DNA of 64,000 nt, taken from the IMG/VR virus record IMGVR_UViG_3300042197_000966, positions 1 to 64,000 of that record, one strand, 5' to 3'. The notes beneath the pieces were generated by a model. That model searched no databases and was not told where the DNA came from. It saw only the letters and a program-made list of their open reading frames with translations. The DNA is from a virus. Position 1 is the first letter of the stretch. Every line of letters begins with the position of its first letter. Made by a program: the position numbers and the translations under genes. Of the stretch, positions 44,615 to 51,525 are shown in pieces.

Positions 44615-45417
44615 TGTTAGGATCACATTTTTATAACGAAATTACTCGTAAGAATATTATTGCTTTCGGCACACTCTTCAACAATATCACGTTGAGAAAA
44701 AAAGATCCGAATACTGGTGCTGTATTGGAAGAGGAGAAGGTCCAATTAGCATACGGTCCCAAGCAAAAGTTTCTTGCTCGCCTAGAACAAAACCCAGATG
44801 TGGGTAGAAAGGTTGGCATTACTTTGCCACGTATTTACTTTGAGATGACTGGAATTGATTACGATGCTACCCGTAAGACATCACCAATTCAAAAATACAA
44901 AACGATCATTGCTGATAATGGTAATGAAGTCAGAGTTCAGTATGTTCCTGTTCCTTATAATATGAGTTTTGAATTGGGGATCATATCAAAATCACAAGAC
45001 GATGCTCTACAGATTATTGAGCAGATCCTACCATACTTTCAACCATCATTCTCAATCACTCTGAATATGATCCCAGAGATGGATGAGAAAAAAGACGTTG
45101 CGATTGTTCTCAACGATATCAACTACGAAGATGAATGGGAAGATGACTATATGCAGCGTAGATACGTTGTCTATACTCTAAGATTTACTGCTAAGACATA
45201 CTTCTACGGTCCTTACAGTCAGTCTGATATCATCAAGAAAGCAATTGTTTATGAAACAGTTGGTGATGCTGCTGTCAATAGGAGAACGATCAAGAGAACA
45301 TATACTCCCGTTGCTGTTCAAGATCAAGATGGTGATGGTGATGTAGATACTCAGGATACAGTCATCCTAACAGCAGATGATAATTTTGGTTTCAACGAAG
45401 GTATAGAATTCTATTGA
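44614..45417 (+). CDS. gp15: Tail sheath stabiliser gp15
   Basis: The 267-residue product matches T4 gp15 in length (272) and pattern: 'GSHFYNEITRKNIIAFGTLF', 'LPRIYFEMTGIDYDATRKTS' and 'VPYNMSFELGIISKSQDDAL'. In T4, gp15 forms the hexameric terminator that caps the contracted-ready tail and binds gp13/gp14 at the neck. It overlaps the gp14 stop by one base and is followed after one base by gp16. A Ca-binding-like 'DQDGDGDVDTQDT' stretch (residues ~237-249) is visible near the C-terminus and may be an EF-hand-like or dockerin-like loop. Confidence 0.93.
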   Translation: MLGSHFYNEITRKNIIAFGTLFNNITLRKKDPNTGAVLEEEKVQLAYGPKQKFLARLEQNPDVGRKVGITLPRIYFEMTGIDYDATRKTSPIQKYKTIIADNGNEVRVQYVPVPYNMSFELGIISKSQDDALQIIEQILPYFQPSFSITLNMIPEMDEKKDVAIVLNDINYEDEWEDDYMQRRYVVYTLRFTAKTYFYGPYSQSDIIKKAIVYETVGDAAVNRRTIKRTYTPVAVQDQDGDGDVDTQDTVILTADDNFGFNEGIEFY

Positions 45418-45418
45418 T

Positions 45419-45820
45419 ATGAGCTTAGAGGAAAATATGGAAGAACTACTGAATATTGAGGCGGAGGTTGTTGATGAACCAAAGCCCGTGAAAGTTTCTG
45501 GTGAGAAGGAAGACAAGATAGAAGACTACGAATATACCAGGGCAGAGTTATACACCCTCATCAGCAAGGGTCAGGAGGCGGTGCAAGGCGCCTTAGAGGT
45601 TGCCCAGGAGAGCGGACACCCTAGAGCATACGAAGTCGCTGTGAATGCCATGAAGCAGGTAGCAGACATGACTGACAAACTTGTAGATCTTCAGAAGAAG
45701 ATGAAGGATCTAGATGCCGAGAATAAAAAAGTCACAAACGTTACAAACAACGCCATGTTTGTTGGTAGCACAACTGAGCTTCAGAAGATGCTGAAGCAGA
45801 TGGGAGGAGGCAAACGATAA
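45419..45820 (+). CDS. gp16: Small terminase subunit gp16
   Basis: This 133-residue acidic, largely helical protein starts 'MSLEENMEELLNIEAEVVDE' and has a central helical hairpin ('YTRAELYTLISKGQEAVQGA' to 'QVADMTDKLVDLQKKMKDL'), the oligomerising coiled coil of T4-like gp16 (T4: 164 residues). It regulates the large terminase gp17 and recognises packaging DNA. It sits next to gp15 as in T4, but gp17 is separated by about 3.7 kb of small genes here, as in other cyanomyoviruses. ATAAATA for the next unit overlaps its stop. Confidence 0.9.
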   Translation: MSLEENMEELLNIEAEVVDEPKPVKVSGEKEDKIEDYEYTRAELYTLISKGQEAVQGALEVAQESGHPRAYEVAVNAMKQVADMTDKLVDLQKKMKDLDAENKKVTNVTNNAMFVGSTTELQKMLKQMGGGKR

Positions 45821-45823
45821 ATA
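45817..45823 (+). promoter_or_regulatory. Putative late promoter ATAAATA
   Basis: The motif (GATAAATATT context) overlaps the gp16 stop codon and precedes the Lys-rich mini-gene at 45848 by 25 bases. Confidence 0.5.
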
Positions 45824-45847
45824 TTTTATTGTCTCTCAGTTCAACAA

Positions 45848-45952
45848 ATGGCAAAGTCAGCTAACAAAGGCAAGAAAGGATCTAACGGATCCAAGCAAAA
45901 CCAAGGTAATGCCACTGCCAAGAAAGCAAAGAATGGGGGCAAGAAAAAATGA
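45848..45952 (+). CDS. 34-residue Lys/Gly-rich basic mini-protein
   Basis: The frame from ATG 45848 encodes a 34-residue product with about 13 Lys and many Gly/Asn/Ser/Ala ('MAKSANKGKKGSNGSKQNQG' ... 'GGKKK'). There are no acidic residues. The low complexity would fit nucleic-acid binding or a DNA-condensing virion component, but this is not shown. Its stop overlaps the next start (ATGA). A late motif lies 25 bases upstream. Lysine-rich mini-proteins in this position exist in related cyanophages as far as I recall. Confidence 0.65.
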   Translation: MAKSANKGKKGSNGSKQNQGNATAKKAKNGGKKK

Positions 45953-46131
45953 CTTTGATAGCATTTGCGATCATAGGAATAGTTGAGGTTGGACCCAACG
46001 TTTGCCAGATTGATTATATGAGATACGTGGATGTTGCGAGTGTAAAACTTCCTTGCGACATCGTGAAACTAAATACTATTGATATGAAGTCGGAAAATGC
46101 CAGTTCCAGCAACCAACTTAAATTACGTTAG
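45949..46131 (+). CDS. Small protein with hydrophobic N-terminus
   Basis: The 60-residue product has a short hydrophobic N-terminus ('MTLIAFAIIGIVEVGPNVCQ') followed by a soluble part with two further Cys/Met-containing strands. The start is fixed by the ATGA overlap with the Lys-rich mini-gene. The last 35 bases overlap the next gene in another frame. The hydrophobic run (about 11 residues) is too short for a certain membrane helix. Function unknown. Confidence 0.6.
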   Translation: MTLIAFAIIGIVEVGPNVCQIDYMRYVDVASVKLPCDIVKLNTIDMKSENASSSNQLKLR

Positions 46132-46375
46132 AAATGACATAAATTGTGATCCATTAGTGACACAACCTGCTTCGGTAACGGTTGATGTATTCAACGGAAC
46201 AGAAGGTTGGACGGCATTTCAATACAAGGACTTCAATGGTGATTATGTCCCAAGAAATTCTAACAATACTATAAGAACTCCTGGGACATTTCAAGCAAGG
46301 AACTACGACAACACAACTAGAACTCCTGCTAATTATCAACGTCATGATACTAGCAACAATCCGATATTAGCATAA
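46097..46375 (+). CDS. Small Asn/Thr-rich virion-type protein
   Basis: This 92-residue protein shows 'LVTQPASVTVDVFNGTEGWT' and a repetitive C-terminal half in which 'N-N/D-T-x-R-T-P' recurs: 'NSNNTIRTPGTFQARNY' and 'DNTTRTPANYQRHDTS'. The repeat suggests a structural rather than enzymatic role. Its final base overlaps the start of the 425-residue structural gene, so the two are coupled. No named family is recognised. Confidence 0.65.
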   Translation: MPVPATNLNYVRNDINCDPLVTQPASVTVDVFNGTEGWTAFQYKDFNGDYVPRNSNNTIRTPGTFQARNYDNTTRTPANYQRHDTSNNPILA

Positions 46376-47652
46376 TGGCACAGTATAACAGAAATACCCG
46401 AGAGTTCTTAAATCAAGAAAGAACGTTATTCGAAGTCATGATGCTTTCGGATAACTGGGGAACTCGTGCCGATTTTCGCCCAGACTTCACGAGTAAGAAT
46501 AGATTAAAGACATCTCCATACGAAACATCATTCTTCAATACATTTCAGTTTGGTAAGGAAACTGATGTATGGGATGAGACCACAGCAAATGGTGGAACAG
46601 CAACGCATGATCCAAACCGTTCTGGTGTTGTAATGGCAGTAACTAGCACTACTGGTTCTGAGGTGATCCGCCAGACGAAACATGTGATGAGGTATATTCC
46701 TGGCAGAACATCCACAGTAAGCTTTGCTATTCGCTTACAAACACCAGTAGCAGGTGTTCGTAGAAGATTTGGTTTGTTTGATGAGAACAACGGCGTCTTC
46801 TTTGAGGATGGTGGAGATGGAAATTACTATTGTGTATTGAGAAGTAAGACGACTGGTTCCGTAGTTGAAACCAGAGTTGCCAGAGCAGATTGGAATGGAG
46901 ACAAGTTAGATGGAAATGGCAGAAGTAAAATTACTGCTGATCCAAATGCCCAGCATATGATCAATATTGAATATGAGTGGTATGGTGCTGGTCAAGTGAA
47001 ATTCTCTTACATTATTGGCGGCGAAACTCACACTATTCATACATTCAATACTGGAAATGTATTGAGCACAGTTTGGTCAGCAACACCATTCTTACCCATT
47101 CGTTTGGAACTAAAGAATGTAACTGGTGCTGCTGGAACTCATTATCTTTATCAAGGTTCTAACTCAATCATTAGTGAGGGTGTGCCAGAGAAGTTGGGAA
47201 CAGGTCAGAATATTCTGACGCCATTAGCAGGTAGAACGATGACGCTTGCTAATACTTTTTATCCAATAGTTAGCATTCGTTTGAAAAGCACAGCACTTCA
47301 AGGTATTGCTCTCCCAACAGCATTCCAAGCAGGAACAACAGATAACACCAACATCTTTTATAAATTAATTTTGAACCCAGCTTTAACTGGTGCTTCCTGG
47401 GTTGATATGGCAGATCCAAATTCATTCACTCAATATGATATGTCTGCTACTGCTCTGACTGGAGGAACTGATTTAGATGCTGGATTTATTGTTTCTGGTG
47501 CGAGTTCAACCATCCAAATTAACTCCAAAACAGCAAACCAAATAGGTAGAAGTTCCATGGGGACTGTTTCAGATATACTCACTCTTGCTATTGCTTGCGT
47601 CAACGCAAACAAAAGTGCTATCGCTTCGATGACCTGGATAGAACAACGATGA
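46375..47652 (+). CDS. Virion structural protein candidate, 425 residues
   Basis: The N-terminus 'MAQYNRNTREFLNQERTLFE' followed by 'VMMLSDN' is one I recognise from structural proteins of marine T4-like phages. It continues with a beta-sandwich-like domain (about residues 40-290: 'GSEVIRQTKHVMRYIPGR', 'RRRFGLFDENNGVFFEDGG') and a C-terminal domain with 'RLKSTALQGIALPTAFQAG' and 'ALACV'-like helices. No catalytic motif is seen. It starts at the last base of the preceding gene and ends in an ATGA overlap with the next. A virion decoration or tail accessory role is likely; the exact site is unknown. Confidence 0.72.
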   Translation: MAQYNRNTREFLNQERTLFEVMMLSDNWGTRADFRPDFTSKNRLKTSPYETSFFNTFQFGKETDVWDETTANGGTATHDPNRSGVVMAVTSTTGSEVIRQTKHVMRYIPGRTSTVSFAIRLQTPVAGVRRRFGLFDENNGVFFEDGGDGNYYCVLRSKTTGSVVETRVARADWNGDKLDGNGRSKITADPNAQHMINIEYEWYGAGQVKFSYIIGGETHTIHTFNTGNVLSTVWSATPFLPIRLELKNVTGAAGTHYLYQGSNSIISEGVPEKLGTGQNILTPLAGRTMTLANTFYPIVSIRLKSTALQGIALPTAFQAGTTDNTNIFYKLILNPALTGASWVDMADPNSFTQYDMSATALTGGTDLDAGFIVSGASSTIQINSKTANQIGRSSMGTVSDILTLAIACVNANKSAIASMTWIEQR

Positions 47653-48080
47653 AAAACTACAAAGAAATCAAACACCTTGCTGAAGAAGCAAAGAAGAAAG
47701 AGAAAGAAGAGAAAAAGTTTTGTAGGCTCTGTCAGAAACCAGAGACCAGAGATGAATGTTCCTATGGCGAGAAAGCATGGGATCGTTTCGCTGTTCCCAT
47801 CAAGTCAGTCAAGAAAGAAGAACTAGAATTAGACGAAGCTGCTTGGACACGAAAGGAGGGTCAAAACAAGAATGGTGGTCTCAACGAGAAAGGTAGAAAA
47901 TCCTACGAAAGAGCTAATCCTGGAAGCGACCTTAAGGCACCTTCAAAGAAAGTTGGAAATCCCCGCAGGGCGTCATTTTGTGCCAGAATGAAGGGCATGA
48001 AATCAAAGCTCACTAGTAAGAAAACTGCCAGAGATCCAGACAGTAGGATCAACAAATCGCTTCGTGCGTGGAATTGCTGA
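47649..48080 (+). CDS. Conserved basic protein (DUF6321-like C-terminus)
   Basis: The 143-residue protein has an N-terminal Lys/Glu-rich helix, then a possible zinc site 'FCRLCQKPETRDECSYG', and a C-terminal block 'AAWTRKEGQNKNGGLNEKGR' to 'DPDSRINKSLRAWNC' that I recall as a DUF6321-type domain found in many marine phages. The start was set at 47649 because ATGA overlaps the upstream stop; an 18-residue extension in the same frame would lie inside the structural gene. The net charge is strongly positive, so nucleic-acid contact is plausible. Function is not known. Confidence 0.75.
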   Translation: MKNYKEIKHLAEEAKKKEKEEKKFCRLCQKPETRDECSYGEKAWDRFAVPIKSVKKEELELDEAAWTRKEGQNKNGGLNEKGRKSYERANPGSDLKAPSKKVGNPRRASFCARMKGMKSKLTSKKTARDPDSRINKSLRAWNC

Positions 48081-48109
48081 CATAAAACTGCCAAAAAATT
48101 TACTATCGT

Positions 48110-48115
48110 TATAAT
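48110..48115 (+). promoter_or_regulatory. Possible host-type -10 element TATAAT
   Basis: A perfect TATAAT lies 20 bases before the ATG at 48135. No good TTGACA-like box is seen at 16-18 bases upstream (ACTGCC at 17), so this would be an extended or weak early/middle promoter for the mini-gene cluster, if real. Confidence 0.4.
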
Positions 48116-48134
48116 TAGTTTTGAGGTTTCCATT

Positions 48135-48293
48135 ATGATAATGAGACTGAAAGAAGAAGACATCACACGACTTATTCTTGCCTGCGAACTCTATAAGAAT
48201 TCTACTGGATCAGAGTATATCTGGGACCAGTATAACGAACTTATAAAGACACTCAAAACTTACCTTGAACAATACTCGACAGATGATGACTAA
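48135..48293 (+). CDS. 52-residue helical mini-protein
   Basis: The product 'MIMRLKEEDITRLILACELY' continues with 'SEYIWDQYNELIKTLKTYLE' and an acidic end. It is mostly amphipathic helix and carries no membrane segment. The start is supported by TTGAGG upstream and by the TATAAT at 48110. Its final 11 bases overlap the next mini-gene. Function unknown. Confidence 0.6.
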   Translation: MIMRLKEEDITRLILACELYKNSTGSEYIWDQYNELIKTLKTYLEQYSTDDD

Positions 48294-48375
48294 TACACTT
48301 ATCAGTGCTATGCTAATTTTTTCTAGCATAGCACTTTTCATTTATTGGGGGCTCACACATGCTTACCCTAGTTGA
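48283..48375 (+). CDS. 30-residue single-span membrane mini-protein
   Basis: The frame encodes 'MMTNTLISAMLIFSSIALFI' plus a short 'YWGLTHAYPS' tail, i.e. one hydrophobic segment of about 18 residues. Both ends overlap neighbouring mini-genes (11 bases before, 17 after). The size is small, and support comes from the overlap chain and the clear membrane segment. Confidence 0.5.
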   Translation: MMTNTLISAMLIFSSIALFIYWGLTHAYPS

Positions 48376-48484
48376 GCATTTAGCAGCAAGTCAAATTTGG
48401 TTAGGACTTTGTGGATTTGGTGTAATTGTCCTACCGATCATGGGCATACAATACATCCACAGCAAGCACAAAAATGATACATGA
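48359..48484 (+). CDS. 41-residue single-span membrane mini-protein
   Basis: The frame encodes a short polar N-terminus, a hydrophobic span ('IWLGLCGFGVIVLPIMGI', about residues 13-30) and a basic tail ('HSKHKND'). By the positive-inside rule the tail would be cytoplasmic. It overlaps the preceding and following mini-genes. Confidence 0.5.
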   Translation: MLTLVEHLAASQIWLGLCGFGVIVLPIMGIQYIHSKHKNDT

Positions 48485-48599
48485 CTTTCCCTGGGGAGTA
48501 TTCATAATTCTCAGTTGTGGTCTTTCTTTTACTTTGTATATCATCTACTACATATTACGGATGGCAAACGAGGAAATGAAAGACCATGACAGACACTAA
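48474..48599 (+). CDS. 41-residue single-span membrane mini-protein
   Basis: After 'MIHDFPWG' a long hydrophobic span ('VFIILSCGLSFTLYIIYYIL', about residues 9-28) is followed by a charged tail ('EEMKDHDRH'). It overlaps the SNase gene start by 14 bases. This is the third membrane mini-protein in a row; no holin or spanin signature could be assigned. Confidence 0.5.
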   Translation: MIHDFPWGVFIILSCGLSFTLYIIYYILRMANEEMKDHDRH

Positions 48600-49023
48600 A
48601 GATCCATATATTTACCGCATTCGTTCAGTACATAAAGTAGTAGATGGTGACACCATTGATGCTGATATTGACTTAGGTTTTGATATCAGCCTCACTAAAA
48701 GAATTCGCCTTGCTGGTATTGATACCCCCGAAAGTCGCACGGCAGATCCATACGAAAAGAAACTCGGACTTCAAGCAAAAGATTGGTTGAAGCACAGACT
48801 AGAATTTGCCAAAGATATTATCATCAAGACTGAACTTCCAGACAGCACAGAGAAGTATGGTCGCATCATCGGACATCTGTATATCAACGGGGAAGAAACA
48901 TCGCTGAATAACCAGATGATCGCTGAAGGATATGCGTGGAACTATGATGGTGGAACCAAAGCTAAGGATTTTAACATTCTAAAGGAAATCAGAATTGCTA
49001 AAGGAACCTGGACAGAAGCATAA
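48586..49023 (+). CDS. Staphylococcal-nuclease-type (thermonuclease) enzyme
   Basis: The 145-residue protein has all SNase catalytic residues with the same spacing as the Staphylococcus enzyme: R41, E49 and R93 (R35, E43, R87 there), the Ca ligands in 'DGDTIDADIDLG' (D20/D22) and D46-T47 in 'RLAGIDTPESR'. The fold is the OB-type nuclease of Ca-dependent DNA/RNA cleavage. There is no signal peptide, so it acts in the cell, where it could help degrade host nucleic acid or process phage DNA. The start overlaps the third membrane mini-gene. A 9-bp hairpin with TATAAT follows. Confidence in the family is high; the role is inferred. Confidence 0.9.
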   Translation: MTDTKDPYIYRIRSVHKVVDGDTIDADIDLGFDISLTKRIRLAGIDTPESRTADPYEKKLGLQAKDWLKHRLEFAKDIIIKTELPDSTEKYGRIIGHLYINGEETSLNNQMIAEGYAWNYDGGTKAKDFNILKEIRIAKGTWTEA

Positions 49024-49079
49024 TTTATAAGCATGTAAAGACATACTTATCAAATCGTAACATAATGTAACACTTTTTT

Positions 49080-49109
49080 CTGCTACATAGCTTATAATAA
49101 ATGTAGCAG
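49080..49109 (+). promoter_or_regulatory. Hairpin with TATAAT in its loop (possible promoter)
   Basis: CTGCTACAT (49080-49088) and ATGTAGCAG (49101-49109) are perfectly complementary, with a 12-base loop containing TATAAT (49093-49098). A host-type promoter here would start RNA near 49105, in the 3' arm, 15 bases before the ATG at 49120. No good -35 was seen. GTAACA repeats at 49057 and 49067, ten bases apart, lie upstream. There is no T run, so this is not a terminator. Confidence 0.45.
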
Positions 49110-49119
49110 AGAGTTACAT

Positions 49120-49350
49120 ATGTACGGGACTTATTTTATCGTTGTGTTTTTTGCGATCCTAGTAGCATATGCTGGGGTTGAGGAAACTATGAAACTCTTT
49201 GCTTATGCTGATCTTCAACTACGCTATGCGTTTGTAAGAGTTCAGATGAGATGGATGGGTTGGAAACTCAAGAGGCAACTTGTGAGAGATACAACCGATT
49301 TCAAAAAGTTCCTCGCAAATTACGAAAATGAACACGAAGACCTGCCCTAA
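49120..49350 (+). CDS. Small membrane protein before gp17
   Basis: The 76-residue protein has an N-terminal hydrophobic span ('YFIVVFFAILVAYAGV', residues ~5-20) and a basic amphipathic remainder ('RVQMRWMGWKLKRQLVRDTT'), so the C-terminus is probably cytoplasmic. It overlaps the following gene by 23 bases. Similar one-span proteins sit upstream of the terminase gene in cyanomyoviruses as I recall. It has no assigned role. Confidence 0.65.
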   Translation: MYGTYFIVVFFAILVAYAGVEETMKLFAYADLQLRYAFVRVQMRWMGWKLKRQLVRDTTDFKKFLANYENEHEDLP

Positions 49351-49540
49351 GTGTGGTGCTAATTGGATCAACGAACAGCACTACTGGACGGGAACAAACA
49401 AGCCAGGTAATGAACTTGACCTGGCGGGGTTAGTATGTAACAAGTTGGGAGATGATACTTGTATCAATCCTTGCCGTGGCAAAGAAGGTGGTGTTACATG
49501 GGAGAAGAGATTGAAAGAGTTGGAAGAAGACCACCCCTAA
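49328..49540 (+). CDS. Small zinc-ribbon-like protein before gp17
   Basis: The 70-residue product begins 'MNTKTCPKCGANWINEQHYW' and continues 'GLVCNKLGDDTCINPCRGKE', giving four to five Cys in C-x2-C and C-x7-C-x3-C spacing that could bind zinc. I recall a conserved relative in cyanophages in this position. It overlaps the previous gene by 23 bases. The C-terminus 'WEKRLKELEED' is helical. It may bind DNA or the terminase; no evidence shows this. Confidence 0.68.
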   Translation: MNTKTCPKCGANWINEQHYWTGTNKPGNELDLAGLVCNKLGDDTCINPCRGKEGGVTWEKRLKELEEDHP

Positions 49541-49543
49541 ATA
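49537..49543 (+). promoter_or_regulatory. Putative late promoter CTAAATA of gp17
   Basis: The motif overlaps the stop codon of the zinc-ribbon-like gene and precedes the gp17 GTG start by 22 bases. Confidence 0.6.
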
Positions 49544-49565
49544 CCAGTAGTGACTAGGTTTTATT

Positions 49566-51218
49566 GTGGCAGCTGGTACTGATGTATATTTGGGTAATCC
49601 TAATCTAAAGAAAGCAGGAACCCAAATATCATTTACAAAAAAGCAAATCAACGAATGGATCAAGTGTAAAAATGATCCAGTCTATTTTGCTGAAAATTAT
49701 ATTAAGATTATCTCACTAGACGAAGGATTGGTGCCTTTTGAGATGTATGATTTCCAAAAGAAGATTTTACAGGACTTCCATGAAAACCGATTCAACATCG
49801 CAAAACTCCCAAGACAAACTGGAAAATCCACTACGGTTGTTGCTTATCTGCTTTATTACGCAATATTCTTTGATAGCGTTAATATTGGCATTCTGGCTAA
49901 CAAAGCTTCCACATCCAGGGAACTCCTAAGCAGACTTCAACTTGCTTATGAGAACCTTCCCAGGTGGATGCAGCATGGTGTAGTTGTTTGGAACAAAGGT
50001 AATGTCGAACTTGAAAACGGATCAAAAATTCTGGCATCTTCTACATCTGCGTCTGCTGTCCGAGGCATGTCGTTTAATATCTTGTTCCTCGACGAATTCG
50101 CTTTCGTTCCAAACCATGTTGCGGAGCAATTCTTTGCCTCTGTTTATCCTACTATTACTTCTGGTAAGAGCACAAAAGTCATAATCATTTCAACGCCGAA
50201 TGGCATGAACCACTTCTACAAGATGTGGATTGATGCTAAGAACGGAAAGAATGGTTATGTGATGAATGAGGTTCATTGGTCTCAAGTTCCTGGCAGAGAC
50301 GCTAAGTGGAAAGAAGAGACACTCAAAAATACATCTGCCAGACAGTTCGCACAAGAGTTTGAATGCGACTTTCTTGGTTCTGCTGATACATTGATCAGTC
50401 CAGCCAAGCTTCAAAACATACCATTTTCTGACCCAATTACATCCAATGCAGGACTTGATATACACGAAAGAGTACAAAAAGATCACGAATACATTATTAC
50501 TGTTGATGTTGCCAGAGGAATTGGTGGCGACTATAGTGCTTTCATCGTGTTTGATATCACCACACTGCCGTATAAGGTCGTGGCAAAGTACAGAAATAAT
50601 GAAATTAAACCTGTATTGTTTCCCTCGGTCATCCTACAAGTAGCCAAGGAATATAATTTACCATACATCCTAGTAGAAGTAAATGATATTGGTGACAGCA
50701 TTGCTGCTACATTGAACTATGATTTGGAGTATCCTAATGTTCTGATGTGTGCCATGAGAGGTAGGGCAGGGCAAATTGTCGGCACTGGTTTCTCTGGCAT
50801 GAAAACTCAACTTGGTGTAAAGATGAGTGTGACGGTTAAGAAATTGGGTTGCGCTAATCTCAAAGCAATCATCGAAGAAGATAAATTGATGTTTGGTGAT
50901 TTTGAGATCCTACAGGAGCTCACTACATTCATCCAGAAGAAGATGGCATGGGAAGCAGATGAAGGATATCACGATGACCTTGTAATGTGTCTGGTTCTTT
51001 TTGCGTGGTTAGTCATGCAGGAATACTTCAAAGAAATGACAGATCAAGATGTTCGTCGTCGTATCTATGAAGAACAAAGAAATCAGATTGAGCAAGACAT
51101 GGCGCCATTCGGATTTGTTGATGATGGTCTTGGTGATGATAGTTTTGTAGATGCTGATGGATCTCTGTGGGAGTATGGAAATACTCAAGAAGAAGTAAGT
51201 TACATGTGGAACTATTAA
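49566..51218 (+). CDS. gp17: Terminase large subunit gp17
   Basis: The 550-residue DNA-packaging motor has an N-terminal ATPase with Walker A 'RQTGKST' (83-89) and Walker B/Glu 'ILFLDEFAF' (D176, E177). Its C-terminal RNase H-like nuclease has 'TVDVARG' (D314), 'VEVND' (E371) and a late 'YHDDLVM' Asp pair. It cleaves concatemers and drives DNA into the prohead through the gp20 portal. The start is GTG at 49566 with weak ribosome site context. T4 gp17 is 610 residues, so this is slightly shorter. The stop overlaps the next gene (TAATG). Confidence 0.97.
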   Translation: MAAGTDVYLGNPNLKKAGTQISFTKKQINEWIKCKNDPVYFAENYIKIISLDEGLVPFEMYDFQKKILQDFHENRFNIAKLPRQTGKSTTVVAYLLYYAIFFDSVNIGILANKASTSRELLSRLQLAYENLPRWMQHGVVVWNKGNVELENGSKILASSTSASAVRGMSFNILFLDEFAFVPNHVAEQFFASVYPTITSGKSTKVIIISTPNGMNHFYKMWIDAKNGKNGYVMNEVHWSQVPGRDAKWKEETLKNTSARQFAQEFECDFLGSADTLISPAKLQNIPFSDPITSNAGLDIHERVQKDHEYIITVDVARGIGGDYSAFIVFDITTLPYKVVAKYRNNEIKPVLFPSVILQVAKEYNLPYILVEVNDIGDSIAATLNYDLEYPNVLMCAMRGRAGQIVGTGFSGMKTQLGVKMSVTVKKLGCANLKAIIEEDKLMFGDFEILQELTTFIQKKMAWEADEGYHDDLVMCLVLFAWLVMQEYFKEMTDQDVRRRIYEEQRNQIEQDMAPFGFVDDGLGDDSFVDADGSLWEYGNTQEEVSYMWNY

Positions 51219-51442
51219 TGGACTTAGAAGATCAGTTTTCTCTAGAGCATCTCATTTTCAAGGAGAGAAAATGTAGAACTTGTAACAAAGAAAAAGATCT
51301 CCTTACAGATTTTTATTTGATCAGAAAAAATAAAAGACCATTTCCATCAGCATATTCATACGAATGTAAAGCATGTACAGTCAAAAGAATTATTGAAGCA
51401 AGGAAGAAAGATCCTGGCACATGGTTATATCCTGACTGGTAG
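51218..51442 (+). CDS. Small two-CxxC zinc-binding protein after gp17
   Basis: The 74-residue product carries 'ERKCRTCNKEKDLLTDFYLI' and, about 25 residues later, 'YECKACTVKRIIE', a C-x2-C...C-x2-C zinc finger of the type found at the front of small phage endonucleases and DNA-binding proteins. The HNH catalytic His is not evident. The start is set at 51218 from the TAATG overlap with gp17; a longer frame would lie inside gp17. It may be accessory to packaging, but that is a guess. Confidence 0.68.
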   Translation: MDLEDQFSLEHLIFKERKCRTCNKEKDLLTDFYLIRKNKRPFPSAYSYECKACTVKRIIEARKKDPGTWLYPDW

Positions 51443-51482
51443 AGTGTTCATGCGTTGTTTCCCCCTCTGAACATTACTAATT

Positions 51483-51498
51483 TCTAAATAGATTTAGA
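51483..51498 (+). promoter_or_regulatory. Palindromic late promoter of gp18
   Basis: TCTAAATAGATTTAGA is a perfect inverted repeat (7-base arms, AG centre) containing CTAAATA at 51484-51490. It lies 28 bases before the gp18 ATG. A weak 6-bp hairpin at 51445-51473 lies further upstream. Confidence 0.6.
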
Positions 51499-51525
51499 TA
51501 AATTTGATATCTAAGAGGTAAACAA

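Noticed and set aside
47595-47648. N-terminal extension of the DUF6321-like protein
   Set aside because: It lies inside the structural gene; the ATGA start at 47649 fits the coupled gene pattern better.
49102-49118. NtcA-like box TGTA-N9-TACA
   Set aside because: NtcA sites are GTA-N8-TAC; spacing is one base too long and the site lies downstream of the putative -10, so it is unlikely to activate.
51167-51217. N-terminal extension of the zinc-finger protein after gp17
   Set aside because: It overlaps the end of gp17; the TAATG start at 51218 is typical of the region.
51445-51473. Hairpin TGTTCA...TGAACA between the zinc-finger gene and gp18
   Set aside because: Only 6 bp with a 17-base loop and no T run; not a credible terminator.
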